Notes under the pieces: generated by a model
What the model saw: the letters and a program-made list of their open reading frames with translations, nothing else
The model's database searches: none
What the model was told of the DNA's origin: nothing
Part shown: piece by piece, positions 40,324 to 48,996 of the stretch
How the letters are laid out: the number at the start of each line of letters is the position of its first letter
Numbering within the stretch: position 1 is the stretch's first letter
Origin: Microbacterium ureisolvens
GTDB taxonomy: Bacteria > Actinomycetota > Actinomycetes > Actinomycetales > Microbacteriaceae
Direction: 5' to 3'
Length of the DNA stretch: 61,785 nucleotides
Assembly: GCF_015278315.1 (NCBI RefSeq)
Contig: NZ_JADIJE010000017.1
Coordinates: 1 to 61,785, forward strand
Translations under genes and position numbers: made by a program

Positions 40324-41202
40324 TCAGTCGACGGATGCCTCCACCCCGCGCGCTGCGTGCGGCACGGGGCACCCCGGGCCGAACGTTCCCATCCGCTCGA
40401 CCTCGAAGCCGTCGGGGTAGCTGCGGATGCGGGGCAGGTCGGAGACGTGCAGCGGGGTCCGCCGCTTCGGCAGAACCGCGACCACTCGCGCGCGGAGCCG
40501 GAGCGCCCCGGCCGAGAGGCGACGCGCCAGCCGGCCGGGCTCGCGATAGCCGAACGCCCGGAGGAGCGGCGGATCCATGAGCGACCGGCTGAACACCTCG
40601 ATCACCGGCGCGAGTACGCGCGGGTAGAACGAGACGAGCAGCGCGAGCGTCTGGTCGGCGACGCGCGCGGAGGCGGGGTCGTAGGCGAAGTGCTCACGCT
40701 CGTAGTCGTCCATCAGCGCGGCGAAGCCCTCGTACGTCTCGGGAACGTCCTTGATCCCCATATGGCGGCCGAGCGTCTGGTAGTACCGCACCGACGCCAG
40801 CAGCTCGCCGGGTGTCAGTGGCCGCCAGCCGAACGCGTGCACCCACCGCGCCGGCACGACGACGAAGGTCGACAGCACGTACCGCATGTCGTCGTTCGAG
40901 ATGTCGTACATCCGGTGCATCTGGTTGATGCGGCGGATGGCCGCACGACCGCGCGGGCTGTCGAAGCCGTCGAGCAGCGGCACCTCCAGCAGCAGCGACG
41001 TGTCGTCATACCGCCTTTGCGCCCTGCGCGCGAACTCGCCGGTCTCATCGAGCAGGCGCCCGATCGACGGCACCGCGTACGTGCGGAACAGGGCGAAGCT
41101 CAGCGACTGGTTGAGATCCCACGGGAAGTCGTACGTGCCGAGGTTCCGGTAGATCTCGACGAAGTCGGTCTCGGGGTCGAGCCCCGCATTTCGGTCGGTC
41201 AC
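40324..41202 (-). CDS. MpaB/DUF2236-like oxygenase family protein
   Basis: 292 residues, helical DUF2236 (latex-clearing-protein/MpaB relative). Visible family features include RTYAVPSIGRLL, RRINQMHRMYDISNDDMRYVL (His/Arg cluster) and WVHAFGWRPLT. Heme-b-binding His positions cannot be fixed without alignment. Characterised relatives oxidise isoprenoids or toxins; the substrate here is unknown. GTG41202 start. It is followed by the 5' control region of the HxlR operon, so it forms its own transcript or reads into it. Confidence 0.75.
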   Translation of the reverse strand: MTDRNAGLDPETDFVEIYRNLGTYDFPWDLNQSLSFALFRTYAVPSIGRLLDETGEFARRAQRRYDDTSLLLEVPLLDGFDSPRGRAAIRRINQMHRMYDISNDDMRYVLSTFVVVPARWVHAFGWRPLTPGELLASVRYYQTLGRHMGIKDVPETYEGFAALMDDYEREHFAYDPASARVADQTLALLVSFYPRVLAPVIEVFSRSLMDPPLLRAFGYREPGRLARRLSAGALRLRARVVAVLPKRRTPLHVSDLPRIRSYPDGFEVERMGTFGPGCPVPHAARGVEASVD

Positions 41203-41372
41203 GGCAACCCCTGTCGACGCCGGGTGAACGCTGGCTAACTTACCCGGCGCGGGGCGGACGTGCAGCCCGCCCCGCGGCCGGCACGAACCGGCGGAGCCTC
41301 GCGCGCGGCGCCCGGCTCGCTCTCCGTCCCACGGGGGATGCCCGGTGCGCCCCTCCCCCGTAGCGTGGAGGG

Positions 41373-42647
41373 ATGTCCGACCTCCCTGCCGCGAGCCAGA
41401 CCCGGCGTCCGCGGCCGACGCCGCGCGAACTGCGCACCGACATCTGGCTGGCGGGGGCTCTGTTCCTCGCGGCCGTGCTGAGCGCCGCGCTCGGGTCCGT
41501 CGCAGGCGTCTACGGCACCGACAGCTCTACCGGCCTGCAGTGGTCGCTGCTGTACAGCTTCGGCCTGACCGCGCCGCTGGCCGTGCGCCGCCGCTTCCCC
41601 GAGCTCGTTGTCGTCGTCGTCGCGGTGGTGTTCTTCGTCGGCGTCTCGGCGCGCATCCCCGAGCTGTACGTGGCGAACATCGCCCTCTTCATCGCGATGT
41701 ACACCGTCGGCGCCTGGGTGGACGACCGGCGCCGGGCCACGTGGGTGCGGATCGCGGTCATCATCGCGATGTTCGTGTGGCTGATCATCACGACGTTCCA
41801 GGCCGCTATCGACCCGAGCGACGAGGCGCTGTCGCAGGCGGGCCTGTTCTCTCCGTTCGCCGCGTTCATGCTCATCCAGTTCCTCGTCAACGCGGCCTTC
41901 TTCGGCGGCGCGTACTACATGGGCGACCGCGCCTACGCCGCAGCCATGTCGCGCGCGGCCCTCGAGGAGCGCACGCGGGAGCTCGAGCTCGAGCGCGAGG
42001 TGACGGCCGCCCAGGCGGTCGCGCTCGACCGCGTGCGCATCGCGCGCGAGCTGCACGACGTCGTGGCGCACCACGTCTCGGCGATGGGCGTGCAGGCCGG
42101 CGCCGCGCGCGCGGTGCTGGAGCGGGATCCGGATGCCGCGCGCACAGCCCTCCTCGGAGTCGAGGCGTCCGCGCGCTCGGCGCTCGTCGAGCTGCGCCAG
42201 CTGCTCGAGACGCTCCGCACCTCCGGCGACACCGAGGGCGGCTCGACGGTGCATCTCTCCGGGCTTGCGGAACTCGTCGCCCATGCGAACGACAACGGTC
42301 TGCCGACCACGCTGACGATCGTCGGGGAGCCGGTCGAGCTGCCCGAGCTCGTGCAGGTGAACGTCTATCGCGTCGCCCAGGAGGCGCTGACCAACGCGCG
42401 CCGGCACGGCGGACCGGATGCCGCGGCCGACGTGCGCCTGCGCTACGCCGACGACGCGATCGAGCTGGAGGTCGTGAACACCGGGCGCGCCGTCGCGACG
42501 CCCATGCGTCCCGGCCTCGGGCTCGTCGGCATGCGCGAACGCGCCGCGGCCTCGGGCGGGGAGCTCGAGGCCGGCCCGAGGGGCAGGGGCGGGTTCCTGG
42601 TACGGCTGCGGGTGCCGCTGGCGGCGCGCGTCGGAGCCGACGCGTGA
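41373..42647 (+). CDS. Sensor histidine kinase, NarL-partner (HisKA_3) type
   Basis: 424 residues: about five N-terminal transmembrane helices (25-180), a coiled segment (ALEERTRELELEREVTAAQ), HisKA_3 with phosphoacceptor His228 in ARELHDVVAHHVSAM, and HATPase (NVYRVAQEALTNARRHG; GLGLVGMRERA). No large extracellular sensor domain, so it probably senses within the membrane. ATG41373 lies 6 nt after TAGCGT, leaderless. Overlaps the response regulator start (GTGA). Confidence 0.92.
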   Translation: MSDLPAASQTRRPRPTPRELRTDIWLAGALFLAAVLSAALGSVAGVYGTDSSTGLQWSLLYSFGLTAPLAVRRRFPELVVVVVAVVFFVGVSARIPELYVANIALFIAMYTVGAWVDDRRRATWVRIAVIIAMFVWLIITTFQAAIDPSDEALSQAGLFSPFAAFMLIQFLVNAAFFGGAYYMGDRAYAAAMSRAALEERTRELELEREVTAAQAVALDRVRIARELHDVVAHHVSAMGVQAGAARAVLERDPDAARTALLGVEASARSALVELRQLLETLRTSGDTEGGSTVHLSGLAELVAHANDNGLPTTLTIVGEPVELPELVQVNVYRVAQEALTNARRHGGPDAAADVRLRYADDAIELEVVNTGRAVATPMRPGLGLVGMRERAAASGGELEAGPRGRGGFLVRLRVPLAARVGADA

Positions 42648-43396
42648 GCGCGCCGATCCGCGTGGTGCTCGTCGACGACCACGCCGTGATGCGTGCGGGC
42701 TTCCGCATGATCCTCGAGTCGGCGGGCGACATCACCGTGGTCGGTGAGGCCTCGACCGGGGTCGAGGCGGTGGCCGCGGCATCCGATCTCCGCCCCGACG
42801 TGATCTGCATGGACGTGCAGATGCCGGACATGGACGGTGTGGAGGCGACGCGCCGTATCACGGCGGATTCGTCGATGGACGCCGCCGTCGTGGTCGTGAC
42901 GACGTTCGACCGCGACGACTACCTCTTCGACGCGCTGGCCGCCGGGGCGACCGGGTTTTTGCTGAAGAACGCCGGGCCGGAAGAGCTCATCTCGGCGGTC
43001 CGCGTGGCCGCCGCCGGCGACGCGCTGCTGGCGCCCGAGGTGACCCGTCGCGTGATCGCCCGCTTCGCCCACGCGCCCGCACCCGACGTGCAGCCTCCCT
43101 CCGACCGCGAGAGTACAACTGGTCGCCGAGATGCGGGGGCGTTCCCTACCTCTCGTCCACCAGCTGTACCCTCGCGGGAAGGCGGGGGGATCGACGCGCC
43201 CGGGGGGGATCTCACCGAGCGCGAGGCCGAGGTGCTGCGGCTCGTGGCGCAGGCGATGAGCAACGCCGAGATCGCGCGGCGCCTGTTCATCGGCGAGGCC
43301 ACCGTGAAGACGCACGTGTCGAACGTGCTGCAGAAGCTCGGCGCCCGCGACCGCGTCGCCGCCGTGGTGTACGCCCACCGTCACGGCCTGGTGTAG
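42644..43396 (+). CDS. NarL/FixJ-family response regulator
   Basis: 250 residues: receiver (Asp11, Asp12, phosphoacceptor Asp57 in VICMDVQMPD; Lys in GFLLKNA) and LuxR-type HTH (LTEREAEVLRLVAQAMSNAEIARRL). The linker is about 40 residues longer than normal (from PAPDVQPP to GGGIDAPGG) and is encoded by DNA with an 11-bp-arm inverted repeat at 43113-43169, suggesting an in-frame repeat insertion. Partner of the kinase upstream, translationally coupled. Confidence 0.92.
   Translation: MSAPIRVVLVDDHAVMRAGFRMILESAGDITVVGEASTGVEAVAAASDLRPDVICMDVQMPDMDGVEATRRITADSSMDAAVVVVTTFDRDDYLFDALAAGATGFLLKNAGPEELISAVRVAAAGDALLAPEVTRRVIARFAHAPAPDVQPPSDRESTTGRRDAGAFPTSRPPAVPSREGGGIDAPGGDLTEREAEVLRLVAQAMSNAEIARRLFIGEATVKTHVSNVLQKLGARDRVAAVVYAHRHGLV
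43113..43169. repeat. Palindromic segment inside the response-regulator linker
   Basis: GTACAACTGGT (43113-43123) and ACCAGCTGTAC (43159-43169) are inverted copies (10 of 11 pair) around 35 nt. The element lies wholly inside the linker between receiver and HTH domains and keeps the frame open. Confidence 0.65.
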
Positions 43397-43407
43397 CCCC
43401 GCCCCCG

Positions 43408-43505
43408 ACCCCCGGTCGTTGAGCGAGCGAGGAACGAGCGAGACGAAACGCCCGTCCCCCCAACCCCCGGTCGTTGAGCGAGCGAGGGACGAGCGAGACG
43501 AAACG
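43408..43505. repeat. Two 43-bp GTTGAGCGAGCG...GACGAAACG repeats
   Basis: 43408-43450 and 43463-43505 are direct copies differing by one base. A diverged copy lies at about 17161-17197. They occupy the 147-bp gap after the response regulator, and belong to a dispersed intergenic repeat family; no hairpin terminator is obvious. Confidence 0.85.
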
Positions 43506-43543
43506 CGTCCGCCTCGCGGTCCCGCAGACTCGGAGGCGCGTCC

Positions 43544-43786
43544 TCAGTGCGCGAGCTGCGCGGCGAGGTAGGTCGCCGGCTTCAGCGAGAGCCGCGGTTC
43601 GGCCTGCCGGAGCGTCCTGATCACGCGCAGCTCGTCGTCGGCGGGCACGCGCGCCGCGGCGAGCACTCCCGCCGCCCACGTCCGCGCACCAGTGAGACGA
43701 CCCTCGGCGCCGGAGGGGAACAGCTTCTCCAGCTCGACTCGGGGATCGCTGAGGTCTCCCCACAGCAGCTTGTCGGGGTCGGGCAT
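43544..43786 (-). CDS. Conserved-looking hypothetical protein, 80 residues
   Basis: Starts MPDPDKLLWGDLSDPRVEL; GGAGG precedes ATG43786 at good spacing. Mostly helical and Leu/Ala/Arg-rich, with RVIRTLRQAEPRLSLKPATYLAAQLA at the end. Soluble, no signal. Function not recognised. The ribosome-binding site and sensible composition support a real gene. Confidence 0.6.
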   Translation of the reverse strand: MPDPDKLLWGDLSDPRVELEKLFPSGAEGRLTGARTWAAGVLAAARVPADDELRVIRTLRQAEPRLSLKPATYLAAQLAH

Positions 43787-44002
43787 CGCCGCCCTCCTTC
43801 CGCCGGCACCGCCGGCCTGCGCATTCCGGCTCCCAGCCTCCCGCACCCCGGCTCGTCGCGCCTCCGCCTTCCGGGGGAACCGCTCGACCGGGCGGGAGCG
43901 GGAGGAACCACGGATGCCCCGGCCCTGCGCCCGCGAGGGGCGCCAGGTCGGGGCATCCGATCGGCTGGAACAGACCGGCCCTCTAAGGGCCGGGCGGGGG
44001 GA

Positions 44003-44572
44003 TTACGCCGCGACGGGAACGGCGGCGTAGCGGTCGACGAGGGCTCCGAACGCCTCGAGGTAGCCGACGAGGAACTCGGCCGTCTGGTCGTTGGTGACCT
44101 CGCCGTTGTCGGAGAAGAGGCCCGGGGTCATCTGCACGTAGCCCTCGGGCTGGCCGAGCGTGGGCGCGTTGTAGTGGCTGAGGATCGCCTTCAGGTGCTG
44201 CTGGGCGGCGGCGGTCGCGATGCCGCCCTGCGAGGTGCCGATGACGGCGGTGGGCTTGCCGTTGAACGAGCCCTGGCCCCACGGGCGGGCGGCCCAGTCG
44301 AGCGCGTTCTTCAGCACGCCGGGCAGCGAACGGCTGTACTCGGGGGTGACGATGATGACGCCGTCGACATCGTCGATCGCCTGCTTGAAGTCGCGCGCGA
44401 CCTGCGGGAAGTCGGCGTCGAAGTCGGGCGAGTAGAAGGGGAGGTCCTTGATCGGGATCTCGACGAGGGTCGTGCCCTCCGGCGCGAGGCGCTCGAGCGC
44501 CTTGGCGAGCTTGCGGTTGATCGAGGTCGACGAGATGCTGCCGACGATGTAGCCGATGGTCCGATCGGACAT
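44003..44572 (-). CDS. NAD(P)H-dependent FMN reductase (NADPH_dep flavin reductase family)
   Basis: 189-residue flavodoxin-fold reductase: GYIVGSISSTSINRKLAKAL (phosphate loop), IVTPEYSRSLPGVLKNALDWA and AVIGTSQGG(I)AT. Reduces FMN or azo/quinone substrates with NAD(P)H; the physiological acceptor is unknown. ATG44572 with GGGAGAG upstream. Stands alone, divergent from the ABC exporter operon. Confidence 0.9.
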   Translation of the reverse strand: MSDRTIGYIVGSISSTSINRKLAKALERLAPEGTTLVEIPIKDLPFYSPDFDADFPQVARDFKQAIDDVDGVIIVTPEYSRSLPGVLKNALDWAARPWGQGSFNGKPTAVIGTSQGGIATAAAQQHLKAILSHYNAPTLGQPEGYVQMTPGLFSDNGEVTNDQTAEFLVGYLEAFGALVDRYAAVPVAA

Positions 44573-44815
44573 GGATTCTCTCCCTGAAATGACAAAGGTC
44601 CCCGGTGGGGACCACCGTGGACGTTCCACCTCCATGCAAGCACATGGAGCTGAGATCTATTCCGATGCATGAAAATTCTCTCATCCGCCCTCTCAACCAC
44701 CCCCTCCTCCTTCGGGCGGAGCGGGAGCGAATCCGCCCCCGGGGGGAGGACGCGAGACCACGCCCTGCGTACCGTCGATATCGACAGGCTCACCACCGGG
44801 GCGAGAGGAGACAGG

Positions 44816-45700
44816 ATGCTGCAGCTGCGCGGTATCGAGAAGAGTTACGGGGGCCGCCGCGTGCTCGACGACGTGTCGTTCGACGTGCGTCCGGGCAGGC
44901 TCACCGGTTTCGTCGGCGGCAACGGCGCCGGCAAGACCACCACGATGCGGATCGTCCTGGGCGTGCTCGCCGGCGATGCCGGCTCCGTGACGCTCGACGG
45001 GGCGGAGGTGACGGCATCCGACCGCCGCCGCTTCGGCTACATGCCCGAGGAGCGCGGTCTGTATCCCAAGATGAAGGTGCTCGAGCACATCGTCTACCTG
45101 GCGCGGCTGCACGGCTTCTCGAAGACGGATGCCTCCACCCGCGCCCGCACCCTGCTCGAGCAGCTCGGACTCGGCGAGCGCCTGGGCGACAACGTCGAGA
45201 CGCTCTCGCTCGGCAACCAGCAGCGTGCGCAGATCGCCGCCGCGCTCGTGCACGACCCGCAGGTGCTCATCCTCGACGAGCCGTTCTCGGGCCTGGACCC
45301 CCTCGCGGTCGACGTCGTGGCGGGCGTTCTGCAGCAGCGGGCCGCCGACGGCGCCGCCGTGCTGTTCTCGTCGCACCAGCTCGACGTCGTCGAGCGCCTG
45401 TGCGACGACCTCGTCATCATCGCCGGCGGCACGATCCGCGCGGCCGGCGCCCGCGACGCGCTGCGTGCGCAGCACTCGTCGCGCCGGTTCGAGCTGGTCT
45501 CGGCGGGCGACGCCGGCTGGCTCCGCTCCGAGGCCGGCGTCGAGGTGCTCGACTTCGACGGCGGCTACGCCGTGTTCGACGCCGACAGCGACGAGACGGC
45601 CCAGCGGGTGCTGCGCCGGGCCGTCGCACAAGGGGATGTCGCGAGCTTCGCGCCGCAGCATCCGTCCCTCGCCCAGATCTTCAAGGAGGTCATCCAGTGA
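44816..45700 (+). CDS. ABC-2 type exporter, ATP-binding protein
   Basis: 294 residues. Walker A GGNGAGKTTT, Q-loop MPEERGLYPKM, signature LSLGNQQRAQ and Walker B LILDEPFSGLDP. A C-terminal DUF4162-like domain (about 215-294) is present, as in NatA-type ATPases. The start ATG44816 is supported by GAGAGGAGACAGG; an in-frame upstream ATG at 44669 lacks one. Overlaps the permease start (GTGA). Confidence 0.9.
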   Translation: MLQLRGIEKSYGGRRVLDDVSFDVRPGRLTGFVGGNGAGKTTTMRIVLGVLAGDAGSVTLDGAEVTASDRRRFGYMPEERGLYPKMKVLEHIVYLARLHGFSKTDASTRARTLLEQLGLGERLGDNVETLSLGNQQRAQIAAALVHDPQVLILDEPFSGLDPLAVDVVAGVLQQRAADGAAVLFSSHQLDVVERLCDDLVIIAGGTIRAAGARDALRAQHSSRRFELVSAGDAGWLRSEAGVEVLDFDGGYAVFDADSDETAQRVLRRAVAQGDVASFAPQHPSLAQIFKEVIQ

Positions 45701-46806
45701 GCACCGCAGACAGCCGCCGCGGCGGCGGCGCCCTCAGCAGCGGGCAGGCGATCTGGCTCGTCGCCGAGCGTGAGATCGGCTCGAAGCTGCGCAGCAAGGC
45801 CTTCGTCATCTCGACCGCGATCCTCGTCCTCGGCGCCCTGGCGCTCGTGGTCTGGGCCGGGTTCCAGGCCTCCAACGCCAGCGGCACGCCCGTCGCGGTG
45901 ACCGCCGGAGCGACGCAGTACGTCTCCAGCGCCCAGGGGCTCGAGGTGACCGAGGTCGCCGACCGCGCCGAGGCCGAGTCGCTCGTCACGAGCGGCGACG
46001 TCGACGCGGCGATCGTCGACGACTCGTCGTCGCCCCTCGGCTTCACCGTCGTCGCGGAGTCGTCGGCGCCGACGCAGCTGCTGCTGCAGCTGTCGCAGCT
46101 GCCGCCGGTCGAGCTGCTCGAGCCTGACGACGTCAACGCCGCCCTCGGCTACATCGCCGCCCTCGGCTTCGGCATCGTGTTCCTGTTCGCCGCGTCGATG
46201 TTCGGCGGCACGATCGCGCAGAGCGTCGTCGAGGAGAAGCAGACGCGCGTCGTGGAGCTGCTCATCTCGGCGATCCCGGTGCGCTCGCTCCTGGCCGGCA
46301 AGGTCATCGGCAACACCATCCTCGCGATGGGACAGATCCTGCTCCTCGCGGCGGTCGCGATCGTCGGTCTCACCGTCACCGATCAGACCGAGCTCCTCCA
46401 GGGTCTCGGCGGACCCATCGCGTGGTTCGCGGTGTTCTTCCTGTTCGGCTTCATCCTGCTCGCGTCGCTGTTCGCAGCTGCGGCGGCGATGGTCTCGCGC
46501 ATGGAGGACGTCGGGTCGACCACTACGCCCCTGACGATGCTCATCATGGCGCCGTACTTCCTGGTGATCTTCTTCAACGACAACCCGCTTGTGCTGGCGA
46601 TCATGTCGTACGTGCCGTTCTCGGCCCCCGTCGGCATGCCGATGCGCATCTTCCTCGGTGAGGCACAGTGGTGGGAGCCGCTCGTCTCGCTCGCGATCCT
46701 CGTGGCGACGTGCGTCGGGGCGATCGTGATCGGCGCGCGCATCTACGAGAACTCGCTGCTGCGCATGGGCGCCCGCGTGAAGCTCTCGGAGGCGCTCGCC
46801 AGATGA
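45697..46806 (+). CDS. ABC-2 type exporter, permease (NatB/YhaP-like)
   Basis: 369 residues: an N-terminal helix (AFVISTAILVLGALALVVWAG), a large extracytoplasmic domain (about 60-145), then five or six helices with the conserved cytoplasmic EEKQTRVVELLISAIPVRSLLAGKV block. This topology is that of sodium/antibiotic exporter permeases of the NatB type. Substrate unknown. Translationally coupled to the ATPase. Confidence 0.9.
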   Translation: MSTADSRRGGGALSSGQAIWLVAEREIGSKLRSKAFVISTAILVLGALALVVWAGFQASNASGTPVAVTAGATQYVSSAQGLEVTEVADRAEAESLVTSGDVDAAIVDDSSSPLGFTVVAESSAPTQLLLQLSQLPPVELLEPDDVNAALGYIAALGFGIVFLFAASMFGGTIAQSVVEEKQTRVVELLISAIPVRSLLAGKVIGNTILAMGQILLLAAVAIVGLTVTDQTELLQGLGGPIAWFAVFFLFGFILLASLFAAAAAMVSRMEDVGSTTTPLTMLIMAPYFLVIFFNDNPLVLAIMSYVPFSAPVGMPMRIFLGEAQWWEPLVSLAILVATCVGAIVIGARIYENSLLRMGARVKLSEALAR

Positions 46807-46833
46807 CCTCCACCGGTCGCTGAGGCTGGAGAT

Positions 46834-46875
46834 CGGATGCCTCGACCCCGCGCGCGCGCCGGGTCGAGGCATCCG
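46834..46875. terminator. Perfect 15-bp hairpin
   Basis: CGGATGCCTCGACCC (46834-46848) and GGGTCGAGGCATCCG (46861-46875) pair perfectly over 15 bp with a GC-rich 12-nt loop, 28 nt after the exporter permease stop. It uses the GGATGCC/GGCATCC word common in this window's terminators. Confidence 0.85.
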
Positions 46876-47049
46876 TCATCTCCGCCTGCGGGCCTCATCG
46901 AATGGCGCCGGGCGCGCGCCGATATCTGACGAGATCGCTCTCTTTCCGGATTCGACTCAGCGAAGCCGGGCCGGCTTCGCTGTGCCTCGCCACGGGCACA
47001 TCCGCCGAGCCTCCGGAGCTCCGGGCGGCGGGTTCGAGATAATGGGGAG

Positions 47050-47319
47050 ATGTCCTCCTCCGTCGAACGCCGCTCCAACCCGACGGCCTGGGCCGCATTC
47101 TGGTTCGCGCTGGCCGGCCTCGTGCTCATGCCCATCCCCCTGTTCATCGGGCTGATCCTGGGCGGCGGGCTCTCGATCGTCGCCGCGGTCCTCGCCGTGA
47201 TCGCCCTGCTGAAGGGCCTGGCTCGCAGCGGCAAGGGGATCGCGCCCGTCGTCTTCGCCGGCATCTTCATCGCGCTGACGTGGGCCGGCATCTCGGTCGG
47301 CGGCGGCACCATCTGGTAG
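47050..47319 (+). CDS. Small membrane protein, DUF4190-like
   Basis: 89 residues, two to three helices (about 13-32, 33-55, 65-85) in Ala/Gly/Ile-rich sequence, with the pattern NPTAWAAFWFALAGLVLMPIPL of DUF4190 proteins. ATG47050 lies 6 nt after GATAAT, so probably leaderless. Function unknown. Confidence 0.72.
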   Translation: MSSSVERRSNPTAWAAFWFALAGLVLMPIPLFIGLILGGGLSIVAAVLAVIALLKGLARSGKGIAPVVFAGIFIALTWAGISVGGGTIW

Positions 47320-47471
47320 GTCGGCCGACCGTCTCTCCCGGCCTTCTCCGCGTTCATCGAGGGCCCTCTGCGCCGCGGCTGAGCGGCCTGCATGCCCGTG
47401 CAGCGGGAACCCGCACCGCGCTCGGCGACACTTCGACGGCCATCGAAACGTCCCCGCCATAGCGTGGGGGC

Positions 47472-47924
47472 ATGAAGGCTCACGTCTACGAATCAGCGTT
47501 GCAGTGGTCGGGATCGACCGGCGCCGGCTACGCCGGCTACGGCCGCGAACACGTCGTGTCGGCCGGTGGGTCGTCGCTGTCGCTCAGCGCGGATCAGGCG
47601 TTCCTCGGCGACGCCTCGCTGCCGAACCCGGAGCAGCTGCTGCTGGCGGCGGCGATCTCCTGCCAGCTGTTGTCGTTCCTCGCCGTCGCTGCGCGGGCCG
47701 GCGTGGACGTGATCGACTACCGCGATGAGGCGACCGCGATCATGCCCTCGGGAAGCCACCCCATGCGGATCACCGAGATCATCCTGAGTCCGACGGTCAC
47801 GGTGCGTGAGGGCGAACCGGAGAGGATCGTGCAGCTCATGCACGACGCCCACGCCGGCTGCTTCATCGCGCATTCGCTCGCGGCATCCGTCGAGATGGAC
47901 ATCACCGTGGAGGTCGCGCCGTGA
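47472..47924 (+). CDS. OsmC/Ohr family protein
   Basis: 150-residue OsmC-fold protein, usually a thiol peroxidase for organic hydroperoxides. Cys59 lies in LLAAAISCQLLSFL and Cys130 in AHAGCFIAHS, matching the two reactive cysteines of the family. ATG47472 is 6 nt after TAGCGT (leaderless). Overlaps the ACT-domain gene by 4 nt (GTGA), starting a three-gene operon that ends with an ArsR regulator. Confidence 0.85.
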   Translation: MKAHVYESALQWSGSTGAGYAGYGREHVVSAGGSSLSLSADQAFLGDASLPNPEQLLLAAAISCQLLSFLAVAARAGVDVIDYRDEATAIMPSGSHPMRITEIILSPTVTVREGEPERIVQLMHDAHAGCFIAHSLAASVEMDITVEVAP

Positions 47925-48280
47925 ACGACGTCAGCATCCTCGTCGATGACATCGCGCCGGACATCGCGCGCATCGGCACGATGCTCGGCGCGGCGGGCGT
48001 CGGGCTGGAAGGAGGCGGGGTGTGGGGGCAGGTCGCGCACTACCTCGTCGACGACGGCGCCGCCGCCGTCCGCGCGCTCACGGATGCCGGAATCGTCGGC
48101 GCGGCCAGCAGCGAGGTGGTGGTGGCGCCTCTGCCCGCCGACCGCCCGGGCGCCCTCGGTCGCATGATGACCGCGCTGGCGGACGCGGGGATCCGCGTGC
48201 ACGCTCAGTACAGTGACCACGACAACCGCAAGGTGTTCGTCGTGGACGACGTCGAGGCCGCACGGAGGGCGCTGACATGA
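47921..48280 (+). CDS. ACT-domain-like small protein
   Basis: 119 residues. The second half (PADRPGALGRMMTALADAGIRVHAQYSDHDNRKVFVVDD) is a clear ACT-type ligand-binding motif; the first half may be a degenerate ACT repeat. No enzyme domain is attached. Sandwiched between OsmC and ArsR with 4-nt overlaps on both sides. A small-molecule sensing role is inferred; no ligand is known. Confidence 0.65.
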   Translation: MNDVSILVDDIAPDIARIGTMLGAAGVGLEGGGVWGQVAHYLVDDGAAAVRALTDAGIVGAASSEVVVAPLPADRPGALGRMMTALADAGIRVHAQYSDHDNRKVFVVDDVEAARRALT

Positions 48281-48966
48281 CCGAACGGGCGCGACCGTCG
48301 CTCGACGAACTCGCGCGAGCACTCGCCGAGCCCATGCGGCTGCGCATCCTGCGGGAGCTCATGGGCGGCACGGCGCTGCCCGCGGGCGCCCTCGCCGCAC
48401 GGATCGGGGTCGCCCCGTCGACCGCGAGCGCGCACATCTCGCGCCTGGCGGAGACCGGCCTGGTCGAGATCGAGACGGTCGGCCGCGCGCGCGAAGTGCG
48501 CCTGGCCGACCCGACCGTCGCCGACACGGTGGAAGGCATCCTCCGGCTCTCCGGCGAGGACTCCGTCTCCTCGCTCTCCGCGCACGACCGGCGCACCGCG
48601 CTGCGCCGCGCACGCCGGTGCTACGACCACCTCGCCGGTGACCTCGCGATCGCTCTCGTCGATCGGGCGTTCTCGGAGGAGTGGATCGCCGACCGGGACG
48701 GCGTGTGGTCGCTCACCGTGGAAGCCGCGACGGTCGGCGACGTGCTCGGGGTGCCGATCACGCTCGCCCCGTCGTCCCGCCCCATGGTGCGCCCCTGTCT
48801 CGACTGGACGGAGCGCCGACCGCACATCGCCGGGAAGATCGGCGCTGCGGTGCTCTCGGGGATGCTCGAGGCCGGATGGCTGCGCCGTCGCCGTGACGAC
48901 CGGGCGCTCACCGTCACCCCGCTCGGACGCGACCGGTTCTCGGCGTTGGGGATCGACGCCGCATGA
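48277..48966 (+). CDS. ArsR-family regulator with C-terminal extension
   Basis: 229 residues. N-terminal winged HTH (about 8-85; LARALAEPMRLRILREL, IGVAPSTASAHISRL), without the CxC metal motif of ArsR/SmtB metal sensors. The C-terminal 130 residues (RRCYDHLAGDLAIALVDRAF...GVPITLAPSSRP) match the long ArsR-type regulators with a second helical domain seen in actinobacteria. It probably controls its own OsmC-ACT operon; the signal could be oxidative. Confidence 0.8.
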   Translation: MTERARPSLDELARALAEPMRLRILRELMGGTALPAGALAARIGVAPSTASAHISRLAETGLVEIETVGRAREVRLADPTVADTVEGILRLSGEDSVSSLSAHDRRTALRRARRCYDHLAGDLAIALVDRAFSEEWIADRDGVWSLTVEAATVGDVLGVPITLAPSSRPMVRPCLDWTERRPHIAGKIGAAVLSGMLEAGWLRRRRDDRALTVTPLGRDRFSALGIDAA

Positions 48967-48996
48967 GCCGCCGCGCCGTCGGCGGCAGACGGCTCG

